The notes beneath the pieces are model-generated. The model did no database searches. It was not told the origin of the DNA and worked only from the letters and a program-made list of their open reading frames with translations. A stretch of DNA of 8,897 bases from a bacterium (GTDB taxonomy: Bacteria > Bacillota > Clostridia > Oscillospirales > CAG-272): contig SFZB01000040.1 of NCBI GenBank assembly GCA_004558975.1, positions 1 to 8,897 on the forward strand. Direction: 5' to 3'. This document shows positions 5,022 through 8,897 of this stretch, in pieces; the stretch's first letter is position 1, and each line of letters opens with the position of its first letter. The position numbers and the translations under genes were made by a program.

Positions 5022-7538
5022 TTATTTCAGCCAGTTGTGTCCGATCTCGACGTCGACGGTCAGCGGGACGGGGAAGTCAGAACCGACGCCCTCCATCTCG
5101 CGCCGCAGAATCTCGGCGGCGCGGTCGGCGTCCTCCGGCGGGCATTCCAGCACCAGTTCGTCATGCACCTGCATGATCATGCGCGCAGACGGCAGTTCTT
5201 CCGCCAATGCCCGGGCGACCCGGACCATCGCCATTTTAACGATGTCGGCGGCGGTCCCTTGGAGCGGGGCGTTCAGCGCCATGCGGCGCCCGAGCGCCCG
5301 GACAGCACCGTTCGCGCTCTTCAATTCGGGGATATAGCGGCGCCTGCCGTAGAGTGTCTCGGTGTAGCCGACTTCTGCCGCGTGTTCCACGGAGGATTCC
5401 AGATAACCGCGAATGGCGGGGTAAGTCTGCATATAATGCTCGATATACTCTTTCGCTTCGGTAACCGATATATGCAGATCCTGCGAGAGCGAGAACGCGC
5501 TGATACCGTAGACTATGCCGAAGTTGATGGCTTTCGCACTCTTGCGGAGCGCGGGCGTGACTTCTTCGGGCGGAATGCGGAAGGCGCTCGCCGCCGTCAT
5601 GGTATGAATGTCTGTGCCGCTCGTGAAGGCGCGGATCATCGCCTCGTCCCCGGAGAGGATCGCGAGCAGGCGGAGCTCGATCTGCGAATAGTCGGCATCG
5701 ACCAGCACATAGCCGTCGCTCGGGATAAAATAGCGGCGAAATTCACGCCCTGCCGGGGTGCGGATCGGAATGTTTTGGAGGTTGGGTTCCGCCGAGGAAA
5801 GTCTGCCCGTCGCCGTGAGCGACTGCTTGAAGTCGGTATGGAGCCGCCCTGTCGCGTCTGCCGCCGTGAGCAGACCGACAGCGTAGGTGGAATAGAGCTT
5901 GCTGAGCTGGCGATAGAGTAAAATCTCTTCGACGATCGGGTGGATGCCTTTGAGTTTCTCAAGTGTCTCTGCGTCTGTGGAGTAGCCGGACTTCTTCTTT
6001 TTCGGCGCGGGGAGTTTCATCTCCTCGAAAAGCACCTCACCGAGCTGCTTCGGGGAATTGAGGTTGAACGGGTGCCCCGCCATCGCCTGTACCGATGCGG
6101 CATACTTCTCCGCCATGGCATTGAGCTCCACACCATAGGCGCGCAGTCCGTCGGTGTCAATGCGGAAGCCGACCGTTTCCATTTCGGCAAGAATCGGCAG
6201 GAGCGGCAGTTCGACGTCCGTCAGCAGTTTCTCGGCGCCGTGCTCACATACCGTTTTGTAAAGTGCGCTTTCCAGTTCTGGTAAAATGTGCGCGTAGGGC
6301 GCATCCGGCTCGATTGATTTTCCGAGGAGATCGGCGGCGAGCCGCTGGGGGTCACGCGTACCGAGAGAGGCGTCTGCCACATAAGCGTACAGAGAAATGT
6401 CAAGTAAGCTTGCTATCGGTCGAATCCCCGCATTTTGTAGGGTATGCCACAGCTTTTTGCCGTCGTAGCACAGGATTTCGTTCGGTGCCGTGAACAAGGT
6501 CGCAAACGCTTCGGGGGCACCGTGACAGCATACGTGAGTCGTGCCGTCGGAAAGATAACAGGTGCCATTCAGGAACTGGAAAGCAAACTTTCCACTAAAA
6601 GCAAGTGCTTCTTCTCGACTGACTTCGCGGTAGGTGACGGCGGCGTCCGTTGCGACGGGGGCGGCGCTTCCACCCGGCGTGAGATGCAGACGGTTGATGA
6701 TGCTGTTCAGTTCCAGGTCGGAGAGGATCCGATACAGGCGGTCACTCTGCATTCCGTGATAGGCGATGTCCTCAAGAGTGACGGTGAGCGGTGCTTCGCG
6801 GAGGATCCGGGCGAGAGCCAGGGAGAGATAGGCGTTGTCCCGGCTGTTCTTCAGTTTCTCGCGCACGCCGTTCGCAATTTCTTTGTCCTCGATATGGGCA
6901 TACACCCCGTCGATCGAGCCGTAGGCGGCAATCAGTTTGAGCGCGGTCTTTTCACCGACCCCGGCGACGCCGGGGATGTTGTCGGAGGCATCGCCCATGA
7001 GCGCTTTGAGATCGACGAACTGCTCCGGCTCGATTCCCGGGTACTTTTCCCGGAACGCCGCGCGGTCAAATGCTTTGGTTTCCTGCCCGGCATAGAGGAC
7101 GGTCGTGCGGTCGTCAATCAGCTGGAAGAGGTCGCGGTCGCCCGAGAGAATGTAGGCATGCCCCTCGGGGAGAGATTCCACCCACGCGGAGACGGTGCCC
7201 TGAATATCGTCGGCTTCGTAGCCGGGGAGCTCGAGAACGGTCAGCCCCATGGCGGCGAGGCATTCCTTCACGGGGGCGAACTGCGCGAGGAGATCCTCCG
7301 GCGCTTCGCGCCTGCCCGCCTTGTAGGCGTCGTAGATCTTATGACGGAATGTCGGCGACTTGACGTCAAAGGCGACGGCGGCGTAGTCGGGGTGAATGGC
7401 TTCGAGCTGCCGCCCGATGATATTGAGCGTACCGAACACGGCATTGGTGGGTCTGCCGTCCTTCGTGGAGAGCGGGCACACGCCGTAGTAGGCGCGGTTG
7501 ATGATGCTGTTACCATCAATGACGAGGATGTTTTTCAT
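5022..7538 (-). CDS. polA: DNA polymerase I
   Basis: Family A DNA polymerase of 838 residues, filling gaps in Okazaki-fragment maturation and excision repair. The N-terminal 5'-3' (flap) nuclease at 1-285 keeps the metal-binding acids: Asp8, Asp58, Glu108/Asp110/Asp111, Asp134/Asp136 and Asp183/Asp186. It also has a helix-hairpin-helix at 186-203. The middle region (about 300-450) is a decayed 3'-5' exonuclease: FQFLNG replaces the DxE strand, and the later catalytic Asp positions are also lost, so no proofreading is expected, as in Bst or Taq polymerase. The polymerase domain (about 450-838) is intact: SLTATGRLSSAEPNLQNIPIR (573-593), motif A DYSQIELR (616-623, catalytic Asp nearby at 615-616), motif B RKSAKAINFGIVYG (665-678) with Phe673, and motif C QVHDELV (790-796). 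The start at 7538 lies 3 bases after the upstream membrane-protein stop. This implies translational coupling. Confidence 0.98.
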   Translation of the reverse strand: MKNILVIDGNSIINRAYYGVCPLSTKDGRPTNAVFGTLNIIGRQLEAIHPDYAAVAFDVKSPTFRHKIYDAYKAGRREAPEDLLAQFAPVKECLAAMGLTVLELPGYEADDIQGTVSAWVESLPEGHAYILSGDRDLFQLIDDRTTVLYAGQETKAFDRAAFREKYPGIEPEQFVDLKALMGDASDNIPGVAGVGEKTALKLIAAYGSIDGVYAHIEDKEIANGVREKLKNSRDNAYLSLALARILREAPLTVTLEDIAYHGMQSDRLYRILSDLELNSIINRLHLTPGGSAAPVATDAAVTYREVSREEALAFSGKFAFQFLNGTCYLSDGTTHVCCHGAPEAFATLFTAPNEILCYDGKKLWHTLQNAGIRPIASLLDISLYAYVADASLGTRDPQRLAADLLGKSIEPDAPYAHILPELESALYKTVCEHGAEKLLTDVELPLLPILAEMETVGFRIDTDGLRAYGVELNAMAEKYAASVQAMAGHPFNLNSPKQLGEVLFEEMKLPAPKKKKSGYSTDAETLEKLKGIHPIVEEILLYRQLSKLYSTYAVGLLTAADATGRLHTDFKQSLTATGRLSSAEPNLQNIPIRTPAGREFRRYFIPSDGYVLVDADYSQIELRLLAILSGDEAMIRAFTSGTDIHTMTAASAFRIPPEEVTPALRKSAKAINFGIVYGISAFSLSQDLHISVTEAKEYIEHYMQTYPAIRGYLESSVEHAAEVGYTETLYGRRRYIPELKSANGAVRALGRRMALNAPLQGTAADIVKMAMVRVARALAEELPSARMIMQVHDELVLECPPEDADRAAEILRREMEGVGSDFPVPLTVDVEIGHNWLK

Positions 7539-7541
7539 GCT

Positions 7542-8486
7542 TTATGCCTCTTCTTCGTCTTCTTCATCGGGGTCGGACGCGATGCCCGCTCCGTCCGGGA
7601 TCTCGGCGGCGCTGTCGGCAGGACAGCCGGAGCGCCCTTTCATGCCGCCTGCCGGTGCCGAAAAGACCATATAAAAATAAAAGGAAAGGAAAATCAGACA
7701 GAGAGCGACCGTGGGGGAGACGAAAACCGCTTTCTTCACGATGCCCAAAAGCAGCAGCGCACAACCGAGGGCGCCGGTGAGGGGCGTCGCCGCCCGCGCC
7801 AGATACACGGCAAGGCGTGGACGAGGGTTGCCGACGGCTTCACGGAGCCGCAGGAGCCAGAGCAGGGCGATGAGGAGGAACGACAGGGAGACAAGCAGCT
7901 TCAGACTCGCGTTGCGTGGCACGCTCTTGTCAAAATAAAGGTACAGAGAAAAGGTGACGGAGGCAAGCGGCAGGGCAAGGCGGAGCAGTGTCTGTGCCGC
8001 GGGGTGCTGCCCATCGACAAAACATTCGAGCAAGAGCCCTGCGGCACCGATGAGGAAGAAGGCACAGGCGAGGACGGCGGTGACGCACATGCCGGTACTG
8101 TCGCGCATCTCTGCGGCATTGGCGGCGATCCGCCTGGCATCTGCCGCGCGGACGGCAAGCACGGCATTACCGCCGGCAAAAGACAGGGCGGCAAGGGTCG
8201 CGAGGAGCGCCGCAAGCCGCTGTGAGAGCGGCAAGGAGGAACGCCCCCCGGCAAGTGCCGTGTCAAGGTCCCGGTCGGAGAGCGCGAGGGGGAGCTGAAG
8301 CACTGCGTTCACAAGAACGAAAACCAGCGCCGTTACCCACAGCCCGCCATGCAGATAGGCGAGCGGGCGCTCGGCGGTGAGCGCCGCGGCCATCAGAAAC
8401 GCGGTGCAGAAAAAGAAAGAGATGAGGGAGAGAAGCCAGCCGGCAAAGCGGCGGGGGCTCCCGGAGGTTGTCACAGAAAACGGCAT
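7542..8486 (-). CDS. Multipass integral membrane protein of unknown function
   Basis: I do not recognise the family. With the ATG at 8486 the product is 314 residues with about eight hydrophobic helices (approximately 15-36, 46-69, 91-113, 134-157, 167-185, 194-212, 226-250, 256-276). A hydrophilic C-terminal tail ends in an Asp/Glu-rich run (305-313). The loop at 114-130 (AADARRIAANAAEMRD) is the longest soluble internal segment. The start is uncertain: the in-frame ATG at 8486 has no ribosome site, and a TTG at 8546 would give 334 residues. That TTG sits almost directly after a TATACT -10-like element, so it may not be in the transcript. The gene lies 3 bases before polA on the same strand, and its purine-rich acidic-tail codons probably supply the polA ribosome site. 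Co-transcription with polA may be only positional. The reading frame and membrane nature are clear; function is unknown. Confidence 0.8.
   Translation of the reverse strand: MPFSVTTSGSPRRFAGWLLSLISFFFCTAFLMAAALTAERPLAYLHGGLWVTALVFVLVNAVLQLPLALSDRDLDTALAGGRSSLPLSQRLAALLATLAALSFAGGNAVLAVRAADARRIAANAAEMRDSTGMCVTAVLACAFFLIGAAGLLLECFVDGQHPAAQTLLRLALPLASVTFSLYLYFDKSVPRNASLKLLVSLSFLLIALLWLLRLREAVGNPRPRLAVYLARAATPLTGALGCALLLLGIVKKAVFVSPTVALCLIFLSFYFYMVFSAPAGGMKGRSGCPADSAAEIPDGAGIASDPDEEDEEEA
7545..7554 (-). promoter_or_regulatory. polA ribosome binding site inside the 3' end of the membrane-protein gene
   Basis: Read on the minus strand, the codons for the final Glu-rich tail give the purine run GAAGAAGAGG, followed by CATAAAGC and the polA ATG. 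The AGAGG core is at suitable spacing, so acidic-tail codons double as the Shine-Dalgarno sequence. Confidence 0.6.
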
Positions 8487-8546
8487 ACGGACGGTGGGGT
8501 CGCACGGGGCGACATTCCTTTCTGAGTGTTCAAAGGTGATATGCAA

Positions 8547-8723
8547 TAGTATAAAAGAAAATTGTTAACAAAATGTATATAATTTGCTCCGGGCAGGAAT
8601 AAAACGGAAAAAACGGGCAAAAATAGGGGTAAATTAATGCCAATGTACAATATGCACAAAAATTGCTTAAAAATTTCTATGAATTTCTCTGCCGCAAATT
8701 TTGGGCGTTTCAAGAGGTTTTTC
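8547..8723. other. AT-rich divergent intergenic region
   Basis: This noncoding stretch separates the leftward membrane protein-polA unit from the rightward promoter. It is markedly richer in A and T than the coding DNA. It contains one copy of CCGCAAATTT (8692-8701) that recurs at 8735-8744, and a small inverted repeat CAAGA/TCTTG (8711-8715 with 8722-8726) directly abutting the rightward -35. I see no convincing coding sequence in it. Confidence 0.5.
8548..8553 (-). promoter_or_regulatory. Candidate -10 element (TATACT) for the membrane protein-polA operon
   Basis: On the minus strand TATACT lies in an AT-rich stretch about 60 bases before the ATG at 8486. The expected transcription start would be near 8541, which argues against the TTG at 8546 as start codon. 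No good -35 hexamer is present at 16-18 bases; a TTGTTA is closer (12 bases). It is therefore a weak or activator-dependent promoter at best. Confidence 0.3.
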
Positions 8724-8752
8724 TTGCAATTTAACCGCAAATTTGTTATAAT
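8724..8752 (+). promoter_or_regulatory. Strong sigma-A-type promoter reading rightward
   Basis: The -35 TTGCAA (8724-8729) and the -10 TATAAT (8747-8752) are separated by exactly 17 bases, near-consensus for the housekeeping sigma factor. Transcription would start near 8759 and enter the structured leader. The gene it drives lies beyond the right edge. Confidence 0.85.
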
Positions 8753-8758
8753 TCTCAG

Positions 8759-8897
8759 GCATGATGTGCGTTGAAGCGAAAGGTTGCCGCAGTTTTTGCG
8801 GGGAATTTTCGTGGAGTATGTCCAATTTCAAATTGGGCGAAATGCGCCGTCACCGCTAGTTTTTCGGGAGTTTCTTCGCGAGGAACCACCCGAGATT
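8759..8897 (+). ncRNA. Structured 5' leader RNA, possibly of a ribosomal-protein operon; runs off the window
   Basis: At least 139 bases downstream of the strong promoter with no convincing coding frame and several local hairpins: CCGCA/TGCGG (8787-8791 with 8797-8801), CCAATTT/AAATTGG (8822-8828 with 8830-8836), GGCG/CGCC (8836-8839 with 8845-8848), and a stacked hairpin in which TCGGG/CCCGA (8864-8868 with 8889-8893) encloses GTTTCT/AGGAAC (8870-8875 with 8881-8886). Such a dense series after a housekeeping promoter is typical of a cis-regulatory leader. From memory it resembles leaders before the S10 (rpsJ) ribosomal operon in Clostridia, but this cannot be confirmed here. The hairpins are seen directly; the RNA-class name is a guess. 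Confidence 0.45.

Noticed and set aside
4989..5921. 310-codon plus-strand frame opposite the polymerase domain of polA
   Set aside because: It runs out of the terminator through motifs A, B and C of polA read in reverse and has no independent support.
6444..8225. 593-codon open frame on the plus strand, antisense to polA and the membrane-protein gene
   Set aside because: It spans the boundary of two well-supported genes on the other strand, has no recognisable domain or ribosome site, and its composition (many Arg, Gly and Glu repeats) is typical of the antisense of GC-rich coding DNA.
8471..8740. 89-codon minus-strand frame across the AT-rich intergenic region
   Set aside because: Its Phe/Leu/Ile-rich sequence is what AT-rich noncoding DNA gives, it crosses the rightward promoter, and it lacks a ribosome site at its start.
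1..8897. Mobile elements, CRISPR arrays, phage or defence genes
   Set aside because: No transposase or integrase motif, no regularly spaced repeats and no flanking target duplications were seen; all large frames are accounted for.

Overview
The window looks like chromosomal DNA of a GC-rich member of the Clostridia (Firmicutes), probably a relative of Oscillospiraceae/Ruminococcaceae. The reasons are a SipL-like spore-coat morphogenesis protein (SPOCS repeats plus LysM), Shine-Dalgarno sequences of the AAGGAG/GGGGGAAGG type, a DNA polymerase I whose proofreading domain has lost its catalytic residues, and a clostridial acetate kinase / rhamnulose-1-phosphate aldolase pair. Genes are tightly packed. 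I see no mobile element, CRISPR array, tRNA or rRNA.

Layout, left to right. Positions 2-1961 (+) hold the 3' part of an acetate-kinase-family gene (its first codons lie left of the window) and rhaD, rhamnulose-1-phosphate aldolase. The two are only 13 bases apart and clearly form an operon for carbon metabolism, most likely deoxy-sugar (rhamnose) breakdown. A perfect GC-rich hairpin at 1995-2025 follows. Positions 2075-3067 (+) encode a patatin-like phospholipase, closed by a strong intrinsic terminator at 3139-3170. Positions 3237-4760 (+) encode the SipL-like SPOCS/LysM protein, preceded by a possible mother-cell (sigma-E-like) -10 element. A 14-bp-stem bidirectional terminator at 4968-4998 separates it from the convergent minus-strand unit.

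The minus-strand unit runs right to left: an eight-helix membrane protein of unknown function (7542-8486), then polA (5022-7538), 3 bases apart and probably translationally coupled. The AT-rich region at 8487-8760 is a divergent regulatory region. On the plus strand a near-consensus sigma-A promoter (TTGCAA-17-TATAAT) fires rightward into a leader rich in hairpins (about 8759-8897) that continues beyond the window. It resembles a conserved ribosomal-protein-operon leader, but the gene it serves is not visible.

Most of the window is ordinary housekeeping and sporulation content. The items most worth a second look are the structured leader at the right edge, the reading frame that stays open for 47 codons past the sipL stop and encodes a hydrophobic segment, the likely sporulation promoter of the sipL-like gene, the altered nucleophile elbow of the patatin, and the divergent acetate kinase beside rhaD.
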